9,353 bases of DNA from Candidatus Sumerlaeota bacterium. GTDB lineage: Bacteria > UBP6 > UBA1177. The notes beneath the pieces are model-generated. The model saw only the letters and a list, made by a program, of their open reading frames with translations. It was not told the origin of the DNA and made no database searches. This document shows, piece after piece, positions 1 through 6,739 of this stretch; within the stretch, counting starts at the first letter, position 1, and every line of letters begins with the position of its first letter. The position numbers were made by a program, and so were the translations under genes. The stretch is taken from assembly GCA_007136595.1 (NCBI GenBank), contig SLGQ01000316.1:1-9353 (forward strand), read 5' to 3'.

Positions 1-659
1 ATCTTTTTAAGACGGATATCCTTGTAAATGCCGTCACAGAAGATGCCAGAGATGAATCAAGTGACCATGATTTCGGCAAAAATGTGATTCCCGCGCTCTA
101 TCCTTACAAAAGGGTTTTTGTGTATGATTTCCTTAAAAACAGCATATATATGCCGGAAGAAGATGATTATGAAAAACCGTATTGGAGAGATGTGGGGACG
201 ATAAGAAGCTATTTCGATGCCCACATGGATCTTGTTTCAGTATCTCCTGCGATAAACATGTATAACCGTAATTGGCCCATATTCGGTTTCCCGGAAGTGA
301 ATATGCCACCTGCAAAATTTGTTTTTGCAGATGATAAGAACAACAGACTCGGTGTTGCAACTGACTCGATAGTTTCTGAAGGATGTATTGTGAGCGGCGG
401 GCATGTGAATTTGTCGATACTTTCTCCCGGAGTTAGAGTTAACAGCTACGCTTCTGTGAACAAATCCATTTTACTTAACAATGTCAGTGTAGGCAGATAC
501 TGTGAGCTTAAAAATGTTATCGTTGATAAAAATGTTTCAATCCCGCCTGACACAAAGATAGGTTTCAATAAAAAGAAAGATCTTGAGCGGGGTTTTACTG
601 TAACTGAAGACGGGATCGTTGTAATACCCAAAGAATACAGCTTCCAGGAGGGCAGATGA
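1..659 (+). CDS. glgC: Glucose-1-phosphate adenylyltransferase (ADP-glucose pyrophosphorylase), C-terminal part; 5' end outside window
   Basis: This is the 3' part of a gene that enters from the left edge; reading starts at base 3 and 218 codons are visible before TGA at 657-659. A GTG at 84 is internal, because the frame is open and family-like upstream of it (SSDHDFGKNVIP, close to the SxHDFGKDIIP of GlgC). Further matches are WRDVGTIRSYFDAHMDL, then NWPIFGF and PPAKFVF. These are the end of the nucleotidyltransferase domain and the linker. The remainder (SIVSEGCIVSGG onward) shows the hexapeptide-like pattern of the left-handed beta-helix domain typical of GlgC. By family knowledge the enzyme makes ADP-glucose from glucose-1-phosphate and ATP in the cytosol, the committed step of bacterial glycogen synthesis. 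The substrate-binding N-terminal half is not visible, so ATP specificity is assumed. The gene overlaps the GH57 gene by 4 bases (ATGA). Confidence 0.9.
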   Translation, partial: LFKTDILVNAVTEDARDESSDHDFGKNVIPALYPYKRVFVYDFLKNSIYMPEEDDYEKPYWRDVGTIRSYFDAHMDLVSVSPAINMYNRNWPIFGFPEVNMPPAKFVFADDKNNRLGVATDSIVSEGCIVSGGHVNLSILSPGVRVNSYASVNKSILLNNVSVGRYCELKNVIVDKNVSIPPDTKIGFNKKKDLERGFTVTEDGIVVIPKEYSFQEGR

Positions 660-2842
660 GTCGTAAAACACGGGTAGTTTTTTTGTGGCACATGCATCAG
701 CCTTATTACAAAGATGCAGGAAAAGGGACATACCTTATGCCCTGGGTGAGGCTTCACTGTCTGAAAGGGTACTATGACATACCTCTTGCAATGGAAAAAT
801 TCGGTGTCAAAGGGGTTGTAAATGTTGTTCCTTCGCTTCTTGAGCAGATCATAGATTACACTGAAAACGGAGCAACAGATCCGTGGCTTGACCACACAAG
901 ATACAATCCTGCTGAAATGAGTAAAGATCAAAAAGGGTTTGTTCTCAAAAATTTTTTCATGCTCCATTGGGACAGACTTGTAAAGACTTCTCCCAGATAT
1001 CATGAGCTGCTTAATAAAAGACTTCGTTATGAGAAGAAACTGAACTGGGATGAAATGGCTAACCTTTTCACTAATGAAGAACTTTTTGATCTTCAAGTGC
1101 TTTTTAATCTTAAATGGTTCGGATTCATGGCTTTGGAAAGATATCCGGAACTAAAAGCTCTTGATAATAAAGACCGCAGTTTTACTCAAAACGACAAGGA
1201 AACAGTTCTTGAAGTGATGAATAAAATCATGAAAGAGATAATACCGCTTTATAAAAGATTGAAAGAAGAAGATGTCGTGGAGCTCAGTTTCACCCCCTTC
1301 TATCATCCGATACTTCCCCTTATCATTGATACTGATATTTCGGCAAGGAGCAGCGGAGCCCCTCTCCCTGACAGGTTTTCTTATCCCGAAGATGCTTCAT
1401 GGCATATTGAGGAGGGGAAAAGATACTGTGAAGAACTGTGGGGTGATAAAATAGCCGGTATGTGGCCCTCAGAAGGGAGTGTTTCCCCTGAAATAATTCC
1501 TCTTGTTGCAAAATCGGGAGTAAAATGGATCGCTACAGATGAAGGTGTTTTGCTCAACTCACTGGGAACGAGCGACAAATCATCAGTTCTCTTCAGACCG
1601 TACAGGTTAAAAGTCAATGAAAATGAGTGTGTTGCAGGATTTTTCAGAGATAAATACCTTTCCGACCTTCTGGGATTTTCTTTCTCAAGAATGGAACCTG
1701 TAAAAGCAGTTGACACTTTTATGAATTATGTCAAAAGCATAAACTACAACCTTCCGCAGGGACATCCCGATCCGGTGGTTTCAGTCATTCTTGACGGTGA
1801 AAATGCATGGGAATCATACCCTGAAGACGGAAAACTTTTTCTTGAAGAATTTTTTGGGAGACTTGGCAATAACCCTGATATAGAAACTACAACCTTCTCA
1901 AAAGTTCTTGAAGAAGAGGAAAAAGAAATAATGCAGCCTATTTCAAGAATATTTTCAGGGTCATGGATAAACAGCAACTACGAAATATGGATAGGTAACG
2001 AAGAAGACAATACCGGATGGGAATACCTTAAAAGGGTAAGAGATTTCTATGAAAGATTCAGATCAGAAAATGAAGTTGATCCGGAAACCGATAAAGAAGT
2101 TATGCTGAGTCTTTACAGAGCTGAGGGGAGTGACTGGTTCTGGTGGTACGGACCTCAGTTCTCGACAGAAAATGACTGGCTTTTTGACAGACTTTTCAGG
2201 AGGCATTTAAGAAGAGTTTACTATCTTTTAGGTGTTGATACCCCGTCATTCCTTGACATACCGATAAGTTCATCTTCGGGAGTCAATGTCAACATTCAGC
2301 CTACCGCTTTAATAAAACCCTGGATAACAGGGAGAAATGAAAGTTATTATGAATGGTCCGGTGCGGGGGTTTTTGAAAATGTCAAAAGGTCGGGAGAAGC
2401 GATGTACAATTCAATAAAAATGATTGACTCGCTATATTACGGTTTTGACAGGGATCATATATTTTTTAAAATGCATCTGGTGGGAAAACTCAGTTTTTAT
2501 GAACACAAAAAATATTTCCTCCGTGGATTTATAATGAACAGCAAAGACCTTGATTTTACACTGCCCTTGATAAGGATGGGTGCTGTTGATTTTTCAGTAA
2601 AGGCAAATAGCGGCAATGAATTCATGATGGAGATAGTAGGTGCCGGACTGGCTGCATTTGATGAAATAGTTGAGATGAAAATAAATTCCCTGAAAGCGGG
2701 GCTTAAACCCGGTGAAAAAATAGGAGTTTATTTTAAAATAATCTCATCTGACGGAGTTGAACTTGAAAGAGTTCCTTCAAACGGCTCGATAGAGCTTACA
2801 ATACCGGATGACAATATGCTTTATACATTTTGGGATGTTTAA
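656..2842 (+). CDS. Glycoside hydrolase family 57 (alpha-amylase/amylopullulanase-type), cytosolic
   Basis: This is a 728-aa GH57 enzyme with an intact set of family motifs: HMHQPY at residues 12-17 (region 1), TPFYHPILPL at 213-222 (region 2), WPSEGSVSPE at 270-279 with Glu273 as the likely nucleophile (region 3), and DGENAWE at 380-386 with Asp380 as the likely acid/base (region 4). Conserved SWINSNYEIWIG (436-447) and a Trp-rich AEGSDWFWWYG (489-499) follow. The last ~190 residues look like a beta-rich accessory domain. There is no signal peptide, so it should act in the cytosol on alpha-glucans. Whether it is an amylase, debranching or transglycosylating enzyme cannot be told from sequence. 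The start is ATG 656, preceded by AGGAGGG at 646-652 inside the end of glgC. The 4-base overlap with glgC indicates translational coupling. Placement between glgC and a galT-like gene points to glycogen turnover. Confidence 0.92.
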   Translation: MSRKTRVVFLWHMHQPYYKDAGKGTYLMPWVRLHCLKGYYDIPLAMEKFGVKGVVNVVPSLLEQIIDYTENGATDPWLDHTRYNPAEMSKDQKGFVLKNFFMLHWDRLVKTSPRYHELLNKRLRYEKKLNWDEMANLFTNEELFDLQVLFNLKWFGFMALERYPELKALDNKDRSFTQNDKETVLEVMNKIMKEIIPLYKRLKEEDVVELSFTPFYHPILPLIIDTDISARSSGAPLPDRFSYPEDASWHIEEGKRYCEELWGDKIAGMWPSEGSVSPEIIPLVAKSGVKWIATDEGVLLNSLGTSDKSSVLFRPYRLKVNENECVAGFFRDKYLSDLLGFSFSRMEPVKAVDTFMNYVKSINYNLPQGHPDPVVSVILDGENAWESYPEDGKLFLEEFFGRLGNNPDIETTTFSKVLEEEEKEIMQPISRIFSGSWINSNYEIWIGNEEDNTGWEYLKRVRDFYERFRSENEVDPETDKEVMLSLYRAEGSDWFWWYGPQFSTENDWLFDRLFRRHLRRVYYLLGVDTPSFLDIPISSSSGVNVNIQPTALIKPWITGRNESYYEWSGAGVFENVKRSGEAMYNSIKMIDSLYYGFDRDHIFFKMHLVGKLSFYEHKKYFLRGFIMNSKDLDFTLPLIRMGAVDFSVKANSGNEFMMEIVGAGLAAFDEIVEMKINSLKAGLKPGEKIGVYFKIISSDGVELERVPSNGSIELTIPDDNMLYTFWDV

Positions 2843-2853
2843 CGGGGTGAAAA

Positions 2854-3867
2854 ATGATAAAAGGTAGTTTAAGAAGAGATCCTCTTAATAAGTGCTGGGT
2901 TGTTTTTGCTCCTGAAAAAGTGAATACGATCATCAGGCAAAGTTCTGAAAAAGATGCTAGATTTGATATAAATCCCTATGCGCCCGGCTTTGAATTTGCA
3001 ACGGGTAGAGACATTTTAAGAAGAGTAAACCCTGCTTATGCACATCAGGAATGGTCTGTCAGGGTTTTTCCTGCAAAAAAACCTGTTCTGCTGATAGAAA
3101 GTGAGGTCAATTTCAAAGGACACGGACTTTATGACAAGATGGAAAGACTTGGAGCACATGAAGTTATTGTTGAAACTCCAAGACAGAATATCCATTTTGA
3201 TCAACTTTCAATAGAAGAGATCACAGATGTTCTGAGCGTAATAAGGGAAAGGGTAGGGGATTTGAAAAAAGATACGAGATTCAGGTATATTTCTGTCTGC
3301 AAAAACAGAGGTTTGTCGGCAGGAGGAACAATTGACCACAACTATAGTGAAATTAAAGCTTATCCTTTTGTTCCGCCGATGATACAGTGCAGGATCGATC
3401 ATGCGGTAGCGTACTACAAGCTGAAAGAAAGATGTGTAATGTGCGACATAGTTGATCAGGAGATCGCTGACAAAGAGAGAATTGTGGTTGAAAACGATCA
3501 TTTTGTGGCATTTTGTCCTTATGCCAGCAGATTTCCATTTGAAATAATGATTTCACCCAAAAAACACGGGAGCATTTTCAACACAAAAAATTCCGATTCG
3601 GTGAAAGAACTTGCAAAAATATTGAGGCTTGTACTTTTAAAAACAAGAAAAGCACTTAAAGCACCCGCATATAACTGTGTTTTCCATCAGCCACCTGTTA
3701 ATTCCGGTGAAATGGAGATGATAGAGTCAAAGGCTTACCATTGGCATATTTCAGTGATCCCGAGAATGACAAACATTCAGCCTGATACCCTTGAATACGG
3801 GATATATACCAACCCTACTCTCCCGGAAGAGGCAGCACAATTTCTTAGAAATATCAGCGATCAGTAG
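2854..3867 (+). CDS. GalT-family nucleotidylyltransferase-like protein with altered N-terminal active site
   Basis: This 337-aa protein has the two-half layout of galactose-1-phosphate uridylyltransferase (HIT superfamily). Family landmarks are LRRDPLNKCWVVFAPEK (6-22), VIVETPRQN (104-112), SAGGTIDHNYSEIKAYPFVP (155-174), CVMC (194-197), HWHISVIPR (296-304) and NPTLPEEAAQFLR (320-332). The usual nucleophile motif HPHxQ is here HNYSE (162-166), so the catalytic His is Tyr164 and the Gln is Glu166. The usual N-half zinc CxxC (CPFCPGNE-like) is NPYAPGFE (40-47), and the third ligand His in SPDH/TPEH is Gln111. The C-terminal half keeps Cys194, Cys197, His238 and the HxH. GGGGTGA lies at 2844-2850 before ATG 2854. 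The 11-base gap to the GH57 gene indicates one operon. Family members interconvert hexose-1-phosphates and nucleotide sugars. The lost catalytic residues make standard GalT activity doubtful, so I give no gene symbol. Confidence 0.85.
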   Translation: MIKGSLRRDPLNKCWVVFAPEKVNTIIRQSSEKDARFDINPYAPGFEFATGRDILRRVNPAYAHQEWSVRVFPAKKPVLLIESEVNFKGHGLYDKMERLGAHEVIVETPRQNIHFDQLSIEEITDVLSVIRERVGDLKKDTRFRYISVCKNRGLSAGGTIDHNYSEIKAYPFVPPMIQCRIDHAVAYYKLKERCVMCDIVDQEIADKERIVVENDHFVAFCPYASRFPFEIMISPKKHGSIFNTKNSDSVKELAKILRLVLLKTRKALKAPAYNCVFHQPPVNSGEMEMIESKAYHWHISVIPRMTNIQPDTLEYGIYTNPTLPEEAAQFLRNISDQ

Positions 3868-3905
3868 ATAAAGACACTCCCGGTTTTTGCATAATAAAGT
3901 TTTAT

Positions 3906-3934
3906 TTGACAGCCATATAAAAATTAGGTAGCAT
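3906..3934 (+). promoter_or_regulatory. Predicted sigma70-type promoter of the radical SAM/DUF4130 unit
   Basis: The gap between the galT-like and radical SAM genes contains a perfect TTGACA (3906-3911), a 17-base AT-rich spacer and TAGCAT (3929-3934; 4 of 6 to TATAAT). Transcription would begin near 3941, giving a short leader that contains the Shine-Dalgarno GAGGT (3949-3953), six bases before ATG 3960. No hairpin terminator for the upstream operon is evident in the gap. This is a consensus match only; no operator was recognised. Confidence 0.55.
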
Positions 3935-3959
3935 TTGTAGTATTTTATGAGGTTCTGTC

Positions 3960-5201
3960 ATGGATGTTATGAAAAAACTTGAGATTCTAAGTGATTCGGC
4001 TAAATATGATGCAAGTTGCTCCTGCTCCGGAAGTGACAGAAAAACACCTAATGGGGGACTCGGCAACGGTAAGGATTGCGGTATTTGTCACAGTTGGAGC
4101 GATGATGGAAGGTGCGTTTCCCTTTTCAAGATACTTTTTACAAATTATTGCATTTATGACTGTGCATACTGTGTCAACAGAAGAAGTAACGACATTTTAA
4201 GAGCTTCGTTCACGCCAAGAGAAGTTGCAGACCTTACGATAGAATTTTATAAAAGGAACTATATTGAGGGTTTGTTCCTTTCAAGCGGAATTATGAAAAA
4301 TCCTGACTATACGATGGAGCAACTTTCCGAAACTTTAAGGATTTTAAGAGATGAATATCTTTTTGGCGGATATATACATGTAAAAGCGATACCCGGAGCT
4401 TCAAAAGAGTTGATAGACAAGGCGGGAGCACTTGCAGACAGGATTTCTGTAAACATAGAGCTTCCTTCAAAAGAAAGTCTCCGGTTGCTTACTGATAAAA
4501 AGCATACCGATATTTTTAAACCGATGAAACTGATAACCGATGGTGTTTCTCAAAGTGTTGCTGAAAGAAAAAAGAGCAGATTTGCTCCGAGATTCGCCCC
4601 GGCAGGTCAGTCAACTCAACTGATCGTTGGTGCAACGCCTGAAACAGATATGACAATAGTCAAACTTTCAGAAGCGATGTATAACAAATTTGCATTGAAA
4701 AGGGTTTATTACAGTGCTTTTATTCCAGTAAATGCAGGGGATAAAAGACTTCCTGTTTTGAGGGAACCGCCGCTTCTCAGGGAACACAGGCTTTATCAGG
4801 CAGATTTTTTAATGAGGCAATACCACTTCAATGCTGATGAAATACTGACTCCTGATAAACCGATGCTTGATATTTCTCTTGATCCTAAAGCTAACTGGGC
4901 ACTTAACAATTTTCATCTTTTCCCTGTTGAGATAAACAAGGCGGATGTTGAAATGCTTCTCCGTGTTCCCGGTATCGGACCTCTTTCAGCAAGGAGGATC
5001 GTGGCGGCAAGAAGAGGACATTATCTTAATTTTGACGATCTTAAAAAAATAGGGGTGGTGCTAAAAAGAGCGGGTTATTTTATCACTTGCAAGGGAAAGA
5101 GGATGCCCGCTTTTTCTGAGAAATACCAGTCTGTTTATGGTGCCCTTGCAGAAAATCATGATCCGGGACCTTATCAAATGAAGCTTTTTGAAACCGGTTG
5201 A
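3960..5201 (+). CDS. Radical SAM protein, putative DNA modification/repair family (TIGR03916-like)
   Basis: This 413-aa radical SAM enzyme has its cluster motif C-x3-C-x2-C at Cys64, Cys68 and Cys71 (CIYDCAYC). A Cys-rich N-terminus precedes it (KLEILSDSAKYDASCSCSG at 6-24; Cys40 and Cys43 in CGIC; Cys52), characteristic of the family annotated as putative DNA modification/repair radical SAM protein. A helix-hairpin-helix lies at about 325-366 (LLRVPGIGPLSARRIVAARR, 333-352), which normally binds DNA non-specifically. The C-terminus carries QMKLF (406-410), resembling the bacterial sliding-clamp-binding peptide. Start ATG 3960 has GAGGT six bases upstream; the in-frame ATG at 3969 is less well placed. 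TGA at 5199-5201 is one base before the ATG of the partner. The chemistry and DNA substrate of this family are not established; a role in DNA damage metabolism is inferred from family association with DUF4130 and uracil-DNA-glycosylase-like proteins. Confidence 0.9.
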   Translation: MDVMKKLEILSDSAKYDASCSCSGSDRKTPNGGLGNGKDCGICHSWSDDGRCVSLFKILFTNYCIYDCAYCVNRRSNDILRASFTPREVADLTIEFYKRNYIEGLFLSSGIMKNPDYTMEQLSETLRILRDEYLFGGYIHVKAIPGASKELIDKAGALADRISVNIELPSKESLRLLTDKKHTDIFKPMKLITDGVSQSVAERKKSRFAPRFAPAGQSTQLIVGATPETDMTIVKLSEAMYNKFALKRVYYSAFIPVNAGDKRLPVLREPPLLREHRLYQADFLMRQYHFNADEILTPDKPMLDISLDPKANWALNNFHLFPVEINKADVEMLLRVPGIGPLSARRIVAARRGHYLNFDDLKKIGVVLKRAGYFITCKGKRMPAFSEKYQSVYGALAENHDPGPYQMKLFETG

Positions 5202-5202
5202 C

Positions 5203-5961
5203 ATGAACAAAGTTTATCTTTTTGACGGCACTTTAAAATCTTACAACAACTCACTGAGAAAACTGTGGCATCTTGCTCAAAACGGGGAAAAACTTTTCTC
5301 AAAGGGGGATTATCATCCCGGACTTTTTGAGACTGTTATTGATCTGGACTATTTGAATGAGTTGCAAATTTCAAAAAAGGAAACTGCGCTTTTTAAAGAT
5401 TGTTGCAGAACTCTTGTTTATTCATTTTGTTCGGGAGAAAAAGAGGCTGTTGAAGTTACCCCCTCATTTATCAGTTACATGAGAACTAACGGGAGAAAAG
5501 GTTTTTATCATCTTGCTGAACCTTCTGTAAGGATCGTTACAAAGGCTGCGAAAAGAACGGGGAGTGAAGCACATAAACTCAAAGGGATATTGCGGTTCAG
5601 GAAATTCGGGACCCTTTTTTACGGGCAGTATTTCAGCAAAACTTTTGTTCTTCCTATGCTTGGAGATCATTTTAAAAAAAGGATGCCGAATGAAACATGG
5701 ATAATTCATGACAGTGAGAGGGAAACCGGTCTCTATTACGATGGAAAAGAACTTAGACAGGCTTTTTTTGATAAAAATGAACTGGCTGAACTGAAAATTC
5801 AAAGTGAAAAAACAAAAGCTGAAGATGAAATAGAAAAACTGTGGAAAAAGTATTTCAATACAATTGCGATAGAAACCCGTAAAAACCCTAAACTCCAGCA
5901 ATCCTTTATGCCCAGACAATATTGGCGATATATCGTGGAAGTTGAAGAAAGGGTTGGGTAA
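5203..5961 (+). CDS. DUF4130/TIGR03915-type probable DNA metabolism protein
   Basis: This is the standard partner of the radical SAM gene. Its 252 residues begin MNKVYLFDGTLKSY, as in the family. Mid-protein is FRKFGTLFYGQYF, followed by VLPMLGDHFKKRMPN and a TWIIHDSERETGLYYDGKEL stretch. Near the end LWKKYFNTIAIETRKNP, then PRQYWRYIVE, is also family-typical. I chose ATG 5203. A TTG at 5188 would add five residues and overlap the upstream gene, but neither start has a good Shine-Dalgarno site, and the stop-A-ATG arrangement suggests reinitiation by ribosomes finishing the upstream gene. Some relatives carry a fused uracil-DNA-glycosylase-like domain; this one does not, and none is encoded in the window. 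It is cytosolic, of unknown biochemistry, and presumably acts with the radical SAM protein on nucleic acid. Confidence 0.88.
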   Translation: MNKVYLFDGTLKSYNNSLRKLWHLAQNGEKLFSKGDYHPGLFETVIDLDYLNELQISKKETALFKDCCRTLVYSFCSGEKEAVEVTPSFISYMRTNGRKGFYHLAEPSVRIVTKAAKRTGSEAHKLKGILRFRKFGTLFYGQYFSKTFVLPMLGDHFKKRMPNETWIIHDSERETGLYYDGKELRQAFFDKNELAELKIQSEKTKAEDEIEKLWKKYFNTIAIETRKNPKLQQSFMPRQYWRYIVEVEERVG

Positions 5962-6034
5962 AAAAAACTTAAAATAATCGAAAAAAAAGTAATAAAAAAG
6001 CGACTTTTATGGTACAAAAGGTGTTGTAGGTAAA

Positions 6035-6040
6035 GAGGTG
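6035..6040 (+). promoter_or_regulatory. Ribosome-binding site setting the start of the first lipoprotein gene
   Basis: GAGGTG at 6035-6040 lies six bases before ATG 6047. An in-frame GTG at 6038 lies inside this Shine-Dalgarno site and has no site of its own, so ATG 6047 is preferred. The two downstream paralogs begin at the matching point (FQVKKIS three to four residues after Met). Confidence 0.7.
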
Positions 6041-6046
6041 TTTAAT

Positions 6047-6691
6047 ATGAGTCGTTTCCAAGTAAAAAAGATCAGCAACTACAATGCCGGGTATCCGGAA
6101 AATTCAAGGTATAAAAACACCCCTGTCCTTAAAAAGATCCCGATAAAACTTTTTTCTATTTTTGTTGTTGGATTCATGTTCCTTTTGACTGCTCCCGGAT
6201 GTCATATTTTGTTTCCGGGATGGTGGGAATTGTCTGGAGATGATGTTGTTGATTACGAATGTTACGAGGATTCAGATTGTCCTGAAGGTAAATACTGTGA
6301 GTGGCACTGGTGCAGAGAAAAAATGCCGGATGAGGAGACAGGAGACTTTGAGACGGAAGACCTCGATATAGTGGATGTTGAATGTGTTGAAGATAAGGAT
6401 TGTCCCGAATATCAATTCTGTGATATTTACACAGGAAAATGTTACGCGATAGATGGTGGAATTGATATTATGGACTGCCGTTATGACGGATGCTGGGAGG
6501 GATATGAATGTAATGAAGAAACCGGATACTGTGAGCCTGTAGAAGAGACAGATGACTTTGAGACTGATGAAGACTTTGATGATGACTTTGATACTGACGC
6601 TGATTTTGATGCTGACGATGACTTTGAAAATGAAGACGAAGATTTTACAGATGAGGATATAACGGACGAGGAAATGATCGATGAAGAGTAA
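6047..6691 (+). CDS. Predicted Cys-rich lipoprotein with acidic tail, paralog 1
   Basis: I do not recognise a named family for this 214-aa protein. Residues 1-32 are a polar, basic extension (FQVKKISNYNAGYPE, 4-18) before a hydrophobic segment at about 33-50. That segment ends in APGC with Cys52, a lipobox-like site with atypical Ala at -3 and Pro at -2. The mature part has small Cys motifs of the DxDCPxGxxC kind: CYEDSDCPEGKYC (72-84), CVEDKDCPEYQFC (113-125) and CRYDGCWEGYEC (144-155). From about residue 163 the tail is almost wholly Asp/Glu with Phe spaced through it (DDFETDEDFDDDFDTDADFD, 169-188) and ends DITDEEMIDEE. The protein should be exported and lipid-anchored; the function is unknown. 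It opens a run of three overlapping paralogs. The 85-base AT-rich leader shows no convincing promoter. Signs of recombination are listed under the repeats. Confidence 0.8.
   Translation: MSRFQVKKISNYNAGYPENSRYKNTPVLKKIPIKLFSIFVVGFMFLLTAPGCHILFPGWWELSGDDVVDYECYEDSDCPEGKYCEWHWCREKMPDEETGDFETEDLDIVDVECVEDKDCPEYQFCDIYTGKCYAIDGGIDIMDCRYDGCWEGYECNEETGYCEPVEETDDFETDEDFDDDFDTDADFDADDDFENEDEDFTDEDITDEEMIDEE
6055..6223 (+). repeat. Direct repeat A, copy 1 (pre-signal extension and signal peptide code)
   Basis: This 169-base stretch of the first lipoprotein gene matches 7653-7821 of the third with 6 mismatches and no gaps by my count. It covers the conserved extension, the signal peptide and the lipobox. 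The coding sequence just downstream is much less alike, and the middle gene shares only the first ~45 bases. Confidence 0.85.
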
Positions 6692-6739
6692 TTTCCAAGT
6701 AAAAAAGATCAGCAACTACGATGCAGGGTATCCTGAAAA
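6635..6739 (+). repeat. Direct repeat B, copy 1 (gene-junction repeat)
   Basis: This 105-base stretch spans the end of the first lipoprotein gene, the 11-base overlap and the first ~59 bases of the second. It matches 7596-7700, exactly 961 bases on, with 6 mismatches and no gaps by my count. The match starts at GACGAAGATTTTACAG and stops sharply after TATCCTGAAAA. Confidence 0.85.
6668..6673 (+). promoter_or_regulatory. Ribosome-binding site inside the acidic tail code, for the second lipoprotein gene
   Basis: GAGGAA (6668-6673) encodes Glu-Glu of the tail of the first lipoprotein and sits seven bases before ATG 6681. It is the only Shine-Dalgarno-like site for this start, which lies inside the upstream gene. 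Confidence 0.55.

Noticed and set aside
84..86. GTG at 84 as the start of the first gene
   Set aside because: The frame is open to the left edge and the upstream residues (HDFGKN) match GlgC, so the gene starts outside the window.
446..1096. Minus-strand 216-aa frame across the glgC/GH57 junction
   Set aside because: It lies antisense to two clearly recognised enzymes and resembles no family.
5188..5190. TTG at 5188 as the start of the DUF4130 gene
   Set aside because: It has no ribosome-binding site and adds five non-conserved residues; ATG 5203 sits at the family's usual N-terminus and one base after the upstream stop.
5962..6046. Terminator or promoter in the AT-rich gap before the lipoprotein array
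   Set aside because: Only a short A/T stem (AAAAG with CTTTT, loop CGA, around 5996-6008) and a TAAAAT without a well-spaced -35 are visible; neither is convincing in such AT-rich DNA.
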